NCBI GenBank assembly: GCA_021774735.1
Contig: JAJFIS010000031.1
Span: 117,024 to 181,023, forward strand
Source of the DNA: Alphaproteobacteria bacterium
Lineage (GTDB): Bacteria > Pseudomonadota > Alphaproteobacteria > Sphingomonadales > Kordiimonadaceae
Direction: 5' to 3'
DNA length: 64,000 nucleotides
Numbering within the stretch: the first letter of the stretch is position 1; each line of letters starts with the position of its first letter. The notes beneath the pieces are model-generated. The model was not told the DNA's origin, made no database searches, and saw only the letters and a list, made by a program, of their open reading frames with translations. The position numbers and the translations under genes were made by a program. This document shows, one piece after another, positions 44,702-53,940 of the stretch.

Positions 44702-45856
44702 ATGACCCATCACCCTGCAAAGGTCACCGAATTCGGTTTGCGAAATGCCATCATGTTTATGTCGGCAAGTTTGCTGGTTATTTTTTTCGCTTTTCGCATC
44801 ATGGCGGTAGGCGAAGAGGAACAAATAACAATTAAGCGATTGCCTGTTTCAGTCTCTGCGGTGAAGCTGGAACAAGAATATTCGACTTGGCACACCTATA
44901 CGGGCAGGGCAGTGGCCGCACGTTCAAGTCGATTAGCTTTTGAGCAAGCAGGAACATTAACCCAAATATTGGTTGATGAAGGGGCAAAAGTTAGGGCAGG
45001 TCAGCTATTAGCACGTCTTGATACAGATCGGCTGAATGCGCAAAAAAGTGAGCTATCGGCTGAGCGTGAAGAGTTGGCGGTGAATGTAGCATTGGCCGGA
45101 AAAAACCTTACGCGTGCTCGTAAAACCTTTGCCCAAGGTCATGTGTCAGCACAGCGCCTTGACGAGATGGAAGCCAATTTGATGGGCCTGAAAGCACGCG
45201 TTAAGCGCTTAGCAGCTTCCGAGCAAACACTTGATATCGCCCTTGAAAAGTCGAATGTTTACGCCCCTTATGATGGTGAAATCATCTCACGCTTGTTGGA
45301 TGAAGGCGCTGTGGTGGCTGCTGGAACGCCTGTATTTCATATGCGTGATGCGGCCACTTTGGAAGCTCATGTTGGGGTCGCCCCTAAGGACGCAAAGGTC
45401 ATTGCCAGCGGCGGCGATTATATATTGCTAAATAGCCAGCGAAAGCCGGTAGTTGGTCACTTTAAAGCCATTGTGGCTTCCATCATCGGTCAAACAAGAA
45501 CCATGAAAGTTGTTTTTACCATTGATGACGATGCGGTATATGATGGCGAAATCATTCATGTTCGGACGCGGAAGAAAGAGAAGGCCACTGGGGCATGGTT
45601 GCCCATCAGGGCCATTTCCGCAGATGTGCGAGGTCTGTGGCGAGTATATAAGGTGGTGGGTGTTGGTGAAAACCAGACGGTTGTTTATGAAAATATCCAA
45701 CTGTTGCACACCGAAAGCGACCGAGTGTATGTGACGGGTTCACTGGCTGACGGCGACATAATTATCTCAGGCGGCATTAATCGTTTGGCCCCGGGGCAGC
45801 ATGTGACGGTAATAGACGCCGCTGAAAGCAATAGAGCGCAGGCAGCACGGCAGTGA
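44702..45856 (+). CDS. RND efflux pump periplasmic adaptor subunit
   Basis: A 384-residue membrane-fusion protein. It has an N-terminal anchor helix (IMFMSASLLVIFFAFRI), a lipoyl half (GTLTQILVDEGAKVRAGQLLARLD), a coiled-coil hairpin (about residues 100-160), a second lipoyl half (SNVYAPYDGEIISRLLDEGAVVAAG) and a beta-barrel. The ATG at 44702 has GAGG nine bases upstream; the frame starting at 44660 has none. It overlaps the RND transporter start by four bases. No TolC-like outer-membrane gene follows, so the pump likely uses a shared exit duct. Confidence 0.92.
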   Translation: MTHHPAKVTEFGLRNAIMFMSASLLVIFFAFRIMAVGEEEQITIKRLPVSVSAVKLEQEYSTWHTYTGRAVAARSSRLAFEQAGTLTQILVDEGAKVRAGQLLARLDTDRLNAQKSELSAEREELAVNVALAGKNLTRARKTFAQGHVSAQRLDEMEANLMGLKARVKRLAASEQTLDIALEKSNVYAPYDGEIISRLLDEGAVVAAGTPVFHMRDAATLEAHVGVAPKDAKVIASGGDYILLNSQRKPVVGHFKAIVASIIGQTRTMKVVFTIDDDAVYDGEIIHVRTRKKEKATGAWLPIRAISADVRGLWRVYKVVGVGENQTVVYENIQLLHTESDRVYVTGSLADGDIIISGGINRLAPGQHVTVIDAAESNRAQAARQ

Positions 45857-48800
45857 AAGTTTCCTTTTATAACCACCCTCGGATCGTTGCATTATTATTA
45901 ATCGCGATCATTGTTGCTGGCTTTAATGCCTTGCAAACAATGCCGAGGCTTGAAGATCCGTTTCTGCAAAGCCGTTTTTTACGGGTTTCGACCTTTTACC
46001 CGGGTGCTGACGCTGAACGGGTGGAGGCAGAAGTCACCAAAAAACTTGAAAATAAAATGCGGGAAATTTCTGAGATTAAAAATATCTACGCATCCTCTCG
46101 CCCGGGTATCAGCTTAATTAATTTAGAACTTGAAGACCGCGTTGATAACGCAGCAGAGGTTCTGGCGCGACTGCGGGATAAGGTTGGTGAGGTGACGGAC
46201 CTTCCACCGGGAACACTTGCACCTGATTTTAATGAAAAGTCAGTTTATGCCCATTCTGCAATCATTGCTTTGAAATGGCGTTCAGATGCACCGATAAACT
46301 ATGCCATTCTTGGCCGTCATGCCCGGGAGCTTGAAAGCAAGCTTAGAAATGTTCAGGGCACTGACTTTGTTGATATTTCGGGCCTGCCGAAAGAAGAAAT
46401 AAGAGTAACGCTGGATGCGGCATTGCTGGCGGCTCACGGTTTTACCACGGATGATATTGTTGCCCGAGTGAAAGGGTCTGACGCACGGGGTGCCGGTGGC
46501 ACTGTGGCGGGCGACCGCAACCGGTTTGTTGTTGAGGTTAGCGGCGCACTTGAAACACTGGAACGTATCCGCTCCATTCCTCTGGGCTTTGAGCAGTCTG
46601 GCGCGGCGCTACGCCTGGGTGATGTTGCCAAGGTAGAGCGGGCTGTTGAAGACCCTCCCTCTGCTTTTGGTTATTTAAATGGTACTTATGGTGTAACGGT
46701 ATCTGTGCGGATGTTGCAAACCATGCGGATCGACCATTGGTCTGATGATATTGCGGTATTATTGCGTGAATTTGAGAAAACATTACCCGGCGGCATCGAG
46801 CTTGAGCGCATTTTTGACCAGAAAATATACGCTAATAGTCGAATATATGGCCTTTTGACCAACCTAGGCATAGGCGCACTTGTGGTGGTCTCCGTGCTCT
46901 TTTTCTCGCTTGGTTGGCGGGCATCCTTAATTTCTGCCTCGATCCTTCCTTTGACCTTGTTAACGGCGCTAGCGATTGTCTCGGCACTCGGATTGCGCAT
47001 TGAGCAAATGCTTATCACCGGCATGATCGTCTCCTTAGGCATTATGGTTGATAATGCGATTGTCGTGACCGATGAAATTCAACATCGATTGCTCGCGGGT
47101 ATGCGAAGGTCGCAAGCGGTGGCCGAGACCATCAAAAAACTTTGGATGCCGCTGTTTGGTTCAACCCTGACCACCATTATTGCCTTCATGCCGCTTATTT
47201 TAATGCCGGGTCCTTCAGGGGACTTTATGATCGGGGTGCCGGCGAGTGTGATCGCGTCCTTGGTAGCAAGTTATATTATTGCCTTCACCATTATATCTGC
47301 TCTTGCAGGCCATGCGATCGAACAACGCCCACCGGGCAGTGATATAAGCGTCCGCACATGGTGGCGAGATGGTCTTACGGGGGGTGCATTGTCGCGCATG
47401 TTTGAGCGGTCTTTAAGGTGGTCACTTGCACGGCCAATTCGGTCAATATTATTTGCCATGATCGTACCAGCCATGGGTTTTTTACTAATGGGGCAGTTAA
47501 CCGAACAATTTTTCCCCACCAGCGACCGAAATCAGTTTCAAATTCAGCTTAATATGCCGCCCCAAGCGTCCATTAGTGATACACGCCGTGCGGTAGAGCG
47601 TGCCCACGAAATTGTTCTAGCGACAGAAGGCGTGACATCCGCTTATTGGTATGCAGGCAGTAAGGCTCCCAAATTTTATTATAATCTATTTGGTGATAAA
47701 GAAGGTGTGGTTTCAGCGGCGGAGGCCATGGTTACGGTCACCAATTATGAATTGATCAAACAAATCATTCCAAAGTTACAGGATATTCTGGACGTAGACA
47801 TGCCAGAAGCGATGATTTTGGTGCGGGAGCTTGGTACCGGTCCGCCGATCCGCGCGCCGCTTGAAGTGCGCATTGTTGGCCCCAACTTGGGTGAGTTAGA
47901 GCGCATTGGCAATGCGGTGCGTTCCAAAATGGCATCTTTGCCCGTGGTTACCGGCACCACAGCAAGCCTTGCGGTTGGCCGCCCACAAATTGTTGTGCAA
48001 GCCTTTGAAGACGAAGTATCAGCTACGGGCATGAGTTTGTCTGGCCTTGCGAACCAGGTTAATCAGTTAACCAGCGGCGTTGTTGCCACCCATGTGATCG
48101 AAGAAACGCATGCTGTGCCTGTGCGCCTTATCATCAAACGGTCGGACCGCGCCAATATTGGCGACATCCGCGATCTTGGCCTTAAAGGAGGTGCTGGTGA
48201 ATTGGAACAAGACAACAGCTTTGCCGATGTGCCCCTGTCGGCGATTGCTGATGTAAAGCTTGAAGCGCGTGTTGGTGCCATTCAGCGCCGTAATGGCGAG
48301 CGGATAAATACTATATCTGGTTTCACCGCCCAAGGCGTTTTGCCCGAGGTCGCCTTTCAGCAATTGAAAATTGCGCTGGATGATGCTGGTCTTGTCACGG
48401 GTAATGCAGAACTCGGCCCCAGTTACCGCATTGAATTTGGCGGTGAGAGCGAAGAGCGCGATGAAGCGCTGGGTAATTTGTTTGGCACCGTAGGCTTGCT
48501 GGCTATTTTGATGTTGATGGCGATTGTGGTGACCTTTAATAGCTTTCGCATGGCGGGGGTAACCTTCACTGCAGCTATCCAAGCGGCGGCCCTTGGGTTC
48601 TTCTGCCTTTGGGTCTTTAATATGCCGCTAACATTCCCTGTTATTTTGGCGCTGATGGGCCTCATCGGCTTAGCAATCAATGCCACGATCGTCATATTGT
48701 CAGAATTACGGGGGCGCGCTGATGCACGCAGCGGCGATATGAACGCCGTGGTGCGTGGTGTAATGGCGACAGGCCGTCATATTCTAAGTACGACGCTGAC

Positions 48801-49011
48801 CACGGTTGGGGGCTTTATGCCGCTTATTTTAACTTCGGGCAAAATGTGGCCGCCTTTTGGCGTGGCAATTGCGGGCGGCGCCTTGCTGTCGATGATTGTT
48901 AGTTTTTATTTCGCCCCAGCAGCTTTTCTTTGGTTAACCCGCCGCAGGAGCTTTATGGCAGCGGGGCAACGGGTTCCACGCTCAAAAGCCCCTTTGGAAA
49001 GCGCGGAATAG
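45853..49011 (+). CDS. RND-family efflux transporter (AcrB/MexB superfamily)
   Basis: A 1052-residue inner-membrane proton-driven pump of typical length. The N-terminal helix (VALLLIAIIVAGFNALQTMPRLEDP) and the duplicated 6-helix layout are present. The TM4 proton relay is ITGMIVSLGIMVDNAIVVTDEI, and the RND signature is seen again in LALMGLIGLAINATIVILSELRG. The large periplasmic loops lie between TM1-2 and TM7-8. The GTG start overlaps the adaptor stop (GTGA). The sequence resembles the hydrophobic/amphiphilic exporter branch. It is controlled by the divergent TetR gene. Confidence 0.94.
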   Translation: MKVSFYNHPRIVALLLIAIIVAGFNALQTMPRLEDPFLQSRFLRVSTFYPGADAERVEAEVTKKLENKMREISEIKNIYASSRPGISLINLELEDRVDNAAEVLARLRDKVGEVTDLPPGTLAPDFNEKSVYAHSAIIALKWRSDAPINYAILGRHARELESKLRNVQGTDFVDISGLPKEEIRVTLDAALLAAHGFTTDDIVARVKGSDARGAGGTVAGDRNRFVVEVSGALETLERIRSIPLGFEQSGAALRLGDVAKVERAVEDPPSAFGYLNGTYGVTVSVRMLQTMRIDHWSDDIAVLLREFEKTLPGGIELERIFDQKIYANSRIYGLLTNLGIGALVVVSVLFFSLGWRASLISASILPLTLLTALAIVSALGLRIEQMLITGMIVSLGIMVDNAIVVTDEIQHRLLAGMRRSQAVAETIKKLWMPLFGSTLTTIIAFMPLILMPGPSGDFMIGVPASVIASLVASYIIAFTIISALAGHAIEQRPPGSDISVRTWWRDGLTGGALSRMFERSLRWSLARPIRSILFAMIVPAMGFLLMGQLTEQFFPTSDRNQFQIQLNMPPQASISDTRRAVERAHEIVLATEGVTSAYWYAGSKAPKFYYNLFGDKEGVVSAAEAMVTVTNYELIKQIIPKLQDILDVDMPEAMILVRELGTGPPIRAPLEVRIVGPNLGELERIGNAVRSKMASLPVVTGTTASLAVGRPQIVVQAFEDEVSATGMSLSGLANQVNQLTSGVVATHVIEETHAVPVRLIIKRSDRANIGDIRDLGLKGGAGELEQDNSFADVPLSAIADVKLEARVGAIQRRNGERINTISGFTAQGVLPEVAFQQLKIALDDAGLVTGNAELGPSYRIEFGGESEERDEALGNLFGTVGLLAILMLMAIVVTFNSFRMAGVTFTAAIQAAALGFFCLWVFNMPLTFPVILALMGLIGLAINATIVILSELRGRADARSGDMNAVVRGVMATGRHILSTTLTTVGGFMPLILTSGKMWPPFGVAIAGGALLSMIVSFYFAPAAFLWLTRRRSFMAAGQRVPRSKAPLESAE

Positions 49012-49102
49012 TCATATAAGGATTTACCCTGTTTATTTTTCCGTTGAGTGACATGCTCTATTTGGGCATGATTGTTTTGGAAACATAATAAGGGGACATC
49101 AA

Positions 49103-50515
49103 GTGGGTAATTTTAAACGTAATGTATCGGGCGTTTTGGCGGCTATGGTGCTGTCTGGTGTGGGCTTTGCAGCCAGTCAAGCGGACGAAAAATCTGACCA
49201 TGCAGCAAAAACATTAGAAATTTATAGAACCGTCATTGGCATGCGTACCGCAAAGGGGCAGGGCAATGTGCCCAAAATGGCCGCCTATTTAGCCTCTGAG
49301 CTGAAGGCTGCGGGCTTCGCGGATGATGATATTCATATTTTACCCTCAGGCAAGACCGCGGCATTGGTTGTGCGGTATCGGGGTGATGGCTCAGCGGATA
49401 AGAAACCCATTTTGTTCATTGGCCATATGGACGTAGTTGACGCCCTTGAGAGCGATTGGGTGCGCCCGCCCTTTACCCTGACCGAAGATGACACTTATTA
49501 TTATGGCCGTGGCACTGTGGATAATAAAATGGGGGTTACCAATTTAACATCCACTTTCATACGCCTTAAAAAGGCTGGCTTCGTGCCAACCCGTGATCTG
49601 GTGATTGCTTTTTCTGGCGATGAAGAAACCGGCATGATTACCACTCGGATGTTAGCTTATGACCGCAGGGATTTAACCGACGCAGAATATGCCCTGAACA
49701 GTGACGCTGGTGGCGGTGATCTTGGCCCTGAGGGTGCAGCGCTCCTTTACGGGGTGCAGGCGGCAGAAAAAACCTATGTCAGCTTTGAACTGACAGTGCG
49801 CAACGCCGGTGGGCATAGCTCTCGCCCGCGCAAAGACAATGCGATTTACGAGTTAGTAGACGCGCTGAAAGCCGTGCAAGCCTATCATTTTCCGATTATG
49901 TCAAATGACCTGACCCGACAAATATTTCGTGCAACTGGCCAAAAGGTTGGCGGTAAAGAAGGCGCCGCTATGATCGCTTTCGCAGATAACCCGAACAATA
50001 TAGATGCCGCTGAGATTATCGCTGAGGATCCAAGTTTTGTTGGTTCCCTGCGCACAACCTGCATTGCGACGATGTTGCGGGCCGGACACGCAGAAAATGC
50101 TTTGCCGCAATCGGCAACGGCAACGGTTAATTGCCGTATATTCCCCGGCATTGAAGTGGCGACTGTGCGCGACAAACTGCAAGAGCTTGTGGGTAATGAT
50201 AAGGTTGAATTTGTCACGCTTGATGAGCCGGTCGCCAGCCCTGTTTCCCCAGTACGGGATGATGTGGTTGCTGCGGTTAAGAAAGCCATCCAGCCAAGAT
50301 ACGGTGATATCCCCGTGATGGGCTATATGGAATCTGGCGGCACAGACGGCATGCATTTTCGCCGTGCAGGCATTCCCACCTTGGCCATATCCAGCATTTT
50401 CATGAAACCTAGTGATATGTTTGCCCACGGGCTTAATGAACGCTTGCCCAAGAAGTCATTTCAAGGCGGATTAGACCATTGGACAATCATCATTAAGGAA
50501 TTGGCCGGACATTAA
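49103..50515 (+). CDS. secreted M20/M25/M40 family metallopeptidase
   Basis: A 470-residue dizinc peptidase with a signal peptide (GVLAAMVLSGVGFAASQA). The metal blocks are FIGHMDVVDALESDW, GRGTVDNKMGVT and SGDEETGM, then NSDAGGGDL. It has the dimerisation domain from about residue 230 (SFELTVRNAGGHSSRP) and a C-terminal ESGGTDGMHFRRAGIP. The GTG start has AGGGG upstream. It is probably periplasmic and cuts peptides or amide-linked amino acids. It follows the RND operon by 91 bp and is convergent with the next TetR gene. The substrate is unknown. Confidence 0.92.
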   Translation: MGNFKRNVSGVLAAMVLSGVGFAASQADEKSDHAAKTLEIYRTVIGMRTAKGQGNVPKMAAYLASELKAAGFADDDIHILPSGKTAALVVRYRGDGSADKKPILFIGHMDVVDALESDWVRPPFTLTEDDTYYYGRGTVDNKMGVTNLTSTFIRLKKAGFVPTRDLVIAFSGDEETGMITTRMLAYDRRDLTDAEYALNSDAGGGDLGPEGAALLYGVQAAEKTYVSFELTVRNAGGHSSRPRKDNAIYELVDALKAVQAYHFPIMSNDLTRQIFRATGQKVGGKEGAAMIAFADNPNNIDAAEIIAEDPSFVGSLRTTCIATMLRAGHAENALPQSATATVNCRIFPGIEVATVRDKLQELVGNDKVEFVTLDEPVASPVSPVRDDVVAAVKKAIQPRYGDIPVMGYMESGGTDGMHFRRAGIPTLAISSIFMKPSDMFAHGLNERLPKKSFQGGLDHWTIIIKELAGH

Positions 50516-50534
50516 TAATGGTTAGGCTATCTTG

Positions 50535-51215
50535 CTATTCACGTTGCAGGAAGCATTCAAGCAGATAGACCATCTCGCGGTGGAAATAGTCTCTACTGAA
50601 GGCTTTGGCGCGGTATTTCTCTTTGAACAATATATGTTCTCGGCAATTGCCCAAGAACATAATTAGCGCATGATCGACATGTTCTGGAATGCCGGGCCAG
50701 TCATTTTTTTTGGCTGAAGAGACCAAGAAATTGCTCAGCGTTTCAATGTTATTCCAGTAGCGTGTATCAAAAGGACGAAGGGAGTATTCTTCCCATTTAC
50801 TGTTCCTGAGATGTAGATAACTAGACCGTAAAACAGGTGCATGAATTTCATATATATGGCTAATAGCAGATACTAACCGTGAAATATCCCCCGAGACTGT
50901 CTCGCTGGGTTTTGCCATAATCAAATGACCTACTTGGTCCTCTAGTGCATCTAAATAATGCTCATATAGATAAGCTAGCAGGCTATATTTGTCCTTAAAG
51001 CGTGCATAAAAACTGCCGGTTGGTACCCCCGCTTCATTAATAATGCTTTTAATCGGTAGCATATCAAACGGTGTTGTTTCCATAAGGGAATATGCCGCGT
51101 TTAAAATCAGATCTAGGGATTTTTTGCTCCGGTTTTGCACCGGGTTTTTCATGCCATATTCATTGGCTATCATGGGGTACTCCATTCTACTTTCATATAC
51201 ATAACCCTTGTCCAT
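50535..51215 (-). CDS. TetR/AcrR-family regulator (haloalkane dehalogenase operon)
   Basis: A 226-residue TetR-type repressor: KKSLDLILNAAYSLMETTPFDMLPIKSIINEAGVPTGSFYARFKDKYSLLAYLY is the helix-turn-helix, and the remainder is a ligand-binding helical domain. GGGAG lies about eight bases before the ATG. It is divergent from the dehalogenase-amidohydrolase operon across 234 bp, which holds a perfect palindrome, so it probably regulates those genes. The inducer may be a halogenated or related compound, but this is inference. Confidence 0.88.
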   Translation of the reverse strand: MDKGYVYESRMEYPMIANEYGMKNPVQNRSKKSLDLILNAAYSLMETTPFDMLPIKSIINEAGVPTGSFYARFKDKYSLLAYLYEHYLDALEDQVGHLIMAKPSETVSGDISRLVSAISHIYEIHAPVLRSSYLHLRNSKWEEYSLRPFDTRYWNNIETLSNFLVSSAKKNDWPGIPEHVDHALIMFLGNCREHILFKEKYRAKAFSRDYFHREMVYLLECFLQRE

Positions 51216-51291
51216 TTTGGACTCTCCCGGGGCCTGATTTTAGGTAGAATGTGCCTACGCATTCCTAAAAAAGCCGATTAGGCCTTTTGTA

Positions 51292-51309
51292 GAATTAGAA
51301 TAATAATTC
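51292..51309. promoter_or_regulatory. 18-bp palindrome, candidate TetR operator
   Basis: GAATTA-GAATAA-TAATTC is a perfect 6-bp inverted repeat with a 6-bp spacer in the divergent region between the TetR gene and the dehalogenase gene. It is about 140 bp before the dehalogenase start. A direct repeat (GGCCTTTTGT and GGCTTTTGTC) flanks it on both sides. Confidence 0.4.
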
Positions 51310-51449
51310 CAATTTAGGCTTTTGTCTAGGATAGTTTCTAAATTATTGGTGGTGCTGGTAGTCATTCACTATTTTGAGAAAGCTTTTGCTGGCGTGTAAG
51401 CGCCACTCGCTATATTGGTAAAGAATACAGTGAGAGCAGGGAGGCTTTA

Positions 51450-52478
51450 ATGATATATACAGCCATAGTGATGGCGATAATTGCATGGGTCTATCTTTTG
51501 GGCATGCCACCGAAGGCAAAAAAATCGACCATATTGCGGACACCAGATGAGGCATTTGCGGACCTGCCTGATTTTGCTTATGAACCCAAATATCACCAAC
51601 ATGGTGATTACCGCATGGCGTGGTATGAAGATGGCCCCAAGGACGGTGATGTGGTGCTGTTATTGCACGGGGAGCCAAGCTGGAGCTATCTTTACCGCTT
51701 TATGATGCCGGTTTTTGCAGCTGCAGGTTACCGGGTTATCGCCCCTGATTTAATTGGTTTTGGTCGCTCTGATAAAGCCGCTTCGCGGGATAGCTATACC
51801 CACCAAATGCATGTGGATAGCATTACGGGCCTTATCAAAGCTTTGGGCCTGAAAGACATTAATCTTTTCATCCAAGATTGGGGTGGCCTGATTGGATTGC
51901 GGGTGGTCGGTGAAATGCCGGATAGCTTCGCCCGCATTGTTGCCGGCAACACAGGCTTGCCCGATAGCCATCCACTTACTGCGCCAATCAAGTATTTGTT
52001 ATATAAAATGAAAATTCGCTCCATGGGCACCGTTACAAAAGAAGAGTTTGAGAAGAAGCCCAATTTTTTAGCATGGGTTGCCTATTCGCAAACGGTTGAC
52101 GAATTGGATATTGGTGATTTGGTCAGCAATGGTATTGTTCGCGGTCTTAGCGCGGCTGAAGTCGCGGCCTATGATGCACCGTTCCCTGATGCTACCTATA
52201 AGGCAGGAACGCGGGCTTTTCCGTGGCTAGTGCCATCTGAAATGGGCCGGAACTATGCCACATGGCATAATGTTTTGGATAAATGGGAAAAACCATTTCT
52301 AACGCTTTTCAGCGATAGAGATCCCATCACCAAAGGTGGTGAAAAAATGATGTTAAGGCGTATTCCTGGCACCAAAGGCCAGCCCCATGAGATAATAAAA
52401 GACGGCGGTCATTTCTTGCAAGATGACAAAGGCGCAGAAATTGCGGATAAGATGATTAACTTTATTGAGAATACATGA
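51450..52478 (+). CDS. haloalkane dehalogenase-like alpha/beta hydrolase, N-terminally anchored
   Basis: A 342-residue protein with an N-terminal membrane helix (AIVMAIIAWVYLLGMP) and a haloalkane dehalogenase fold. HGEPSWSYLYR carries the oxyanion site, and the nucleophile Asp143 is in IQDWGG, followed by the halide-stabilising Trp144. The acid is in FSDRDPI and the histidine is in GGHFLQDD. These match subfamily HLD-I (DhlA-like), which hydrolyses haloalkanes to alcohols and halide. The cap domain and thus the substrate range cannot be read. Epoxide hydrolase is unlikely because the halide Trp is present. A membrane anchor is unusual. It starts an operon with the amidohydrolase 14 bp downstream. 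Confidence 0.83.
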   Translation: MIYTAIVMAIIAWVYLLGMPPKAKKSTILRTPDEAFADLPDFAYEPKYHQHGDYRMAWYEDGPKDGDVVLLLHGEPSWSYLYRFMMPVFAAAGYRVIAPDLIGFGRSDKAASRDSYTHQMHVDSITGLIKALGLKDINLFIQDWGGLIGLRVVGEMPDSFARIVAGNTGLPDSHPLTAPIKYLLYKMKIRSMGTVTKEEFEKKPNFLAWVAYSQTVDELDIGDLVSNGIVRGLSAAEVAAYDAPFPDATYKAGTRAFPWLVPSEMGRNYATWHNVLDKWEKPFLTLFSDRDPITKGGEKMMLRRIPGTKGQPHEIIKDGGHFLQDDKGAEIADKMINFIENT

Positions 52479-52492
52479 GCGGAGATTGAGAC

Positions 52493-53911
52493 ATGTCGGT
52501 GTTTAACCAAGGAAAGAAAATAGCAATCGCAGGAGTTTTGATGAGCTTTCTGAGCGTAACCGCCTGTGCAGAGGATAAAAAAATGCAAGCTGACATGATA
52601 GTCCAAGGTGATTATTTGCTGACGATGGAGGTGGGCGCTGACATTATTGAAGCGGGTGCGGTCGCCATTAAAGGCGGCAAAATTATTGCCGTTGGCAAAT
52701 CGGAAGAGATTTTAGCGACCTATGTTAGCGCAAAAACCATTAGCGGCACAGGCAAGGTATTGATGCCGGGCTTGGTCAATGGTCATGGCCATTCAGCGAT
52801 GACCCTTTTTCGCGGCATGGCGGATGACCTAGCCTTGATGGACTGGCTAACCCGATATGTTTTCCCATCAGAAGGCCAATTTGTTGACGCTGATTTCATC
52901 CGGTTAGGTACCAGCCTAGCATGCTATGAGATGATCCGGAGCGGCACCACTAGTTATGTTGATATGTATTTTTACCCCGGCACCATCGCTGATGTGGTTG
53001 ATAAATGTGGCATGCGGGCGGTGGTATCCGCGCCGATGATCGATTTCCCAAGCCCTGGCTTTAAAGGCTGGGATGATAGCTTTGCTGCGGGTGTTGAATT
53101 TGTCAACAAATGGAAAGGCCGCAATAGTCGCATTACGCCAGCGCTAGCCCCCCATGCGGCTTACACCGTATCCCCCGAGCATTTGAAGGCTGTGGCATCT
53201 AAGGCCAAAGAGCTTGGTGTGCCTATTTCCATGCATATTGCTGAAGACGGCTCTGAAGTGGATTATGTAACAAAGAATTTTGGCACTACACCGGCAAGCC
53301 ACGCGGATGCACAAGGGTTGTTTGACGTTCCGATGATTGCCGCCCATATGGTTTGGCCAACAAGTGCAGAAATTGAGCTGATGGCCTCTAAGAAAGTGGG
53401 AGCCATTCATAACCCTACGTCAAATTTGAAACTCGCAGCTGGTATCTCCCCGGTCCCAGAGATGATCGCAAAAGGCATGCGGGTTGGCCTGGGAACGGAT
53501 GGTGCGGCGTCTAATAACAATTTGGATATGTGGGAAGAGGTTCGCCTTGCTGCCCTTATCCATAAAAACGCTTCTGGCGACCCCACCGAGATGCCAGCCT
53601 ATCAGGCATTAGAGCTAGCCACCTGGCGCGGTGCTGAGGCGGTCGGCTTAGGTGACGTTGCAGGGTCGCTTACGGTCGGCAGGCAGGCGGATATGATCCA
53701 AATTCGCTTTGACAGCGTTGAAGCTGCACCGGTTTATAACATCGTCTCTCATTTGGTTTATGTGCTTAATTCAAGAGATGTAACAACGACTATTGTTGAT
53801 GGTAAGGTCTTGATGCAAAACGGTAAAGTGCTCACCCTTGACGGTGAGGCACTGCGCCGTGCGGCCCAAGAAAAAGGCGCTGAGATTAAAGCGGCCTTCA
53901 AAGCCGAGTAG
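52493..53911 (+). CDS. lipoprotein amidohydrolase (SAH/MTA deaminase-like)
   Basis: A 472-residue amidohydrolase with a lipoprotein signal (lipobox VTAC, Cys25). The core blocks are VNGHGHSAMTLFRGMADDL (HxH metal site), PALAPHAAYTVSP, ISMHIAEDGSEVDYV, AAHMVWP and GLGTDGAASNNNLDMWEE. These closely match the S-adenosylhomocysteine/methylthioadenosine deaminase (MtaD) subgroup. Cytosolic MtaD is normal, so a lipid-anchored periplasmic form is odd and implies a different substrate. It shares an operon with the dehalogenase-like gene (14 bp). The GHGH replaces the usual HTH but keeps both histidines. Confidence 0.88.
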   Translation: MSVFNQGKKIAIAGVLMSFLSVTACAEDKKMQADMIVQGDYLLTMEVGADIIEAGAVAIKGGKIIAVGKSEEILATYVSAKTISGTGKVLMPGLVNGHGHSAMTLFRGMADDLALMDWLTRYVFPSEGQFVDADFIRLGTSLACYEMIRSGTTSYVDMYFYPGTIADVVDKCGMRAVVSAPMIDFPSPGFKGWDDSFAAGVEFVNKWKGRNSRITPALAPHAAYTVSPEHLKAVASKAKELGVPISMHIAEDGSEVDYVTKNFGTTPASHADAQGLFDVPMIAAHMVWPTSAEIELMASKKVGAIHNPTSNLKLAAGISPVPEMIAKGMRVGLGTDGAASNNNLDMWEEVRLAALIHKNASGDPTEMPAYQALELATWRGAEAVGLGDVAGSLTVGRQADMIQIRFDSVEAAPVYNIVSHLVYVLNSRDVTTTIVDGKVLMQNGKVLTLDGEALRRAAQEKGAEIKAAFKAE

Positions 53912-53940
53912 CATTCTAGGATATTAATTACCTAACTAAA

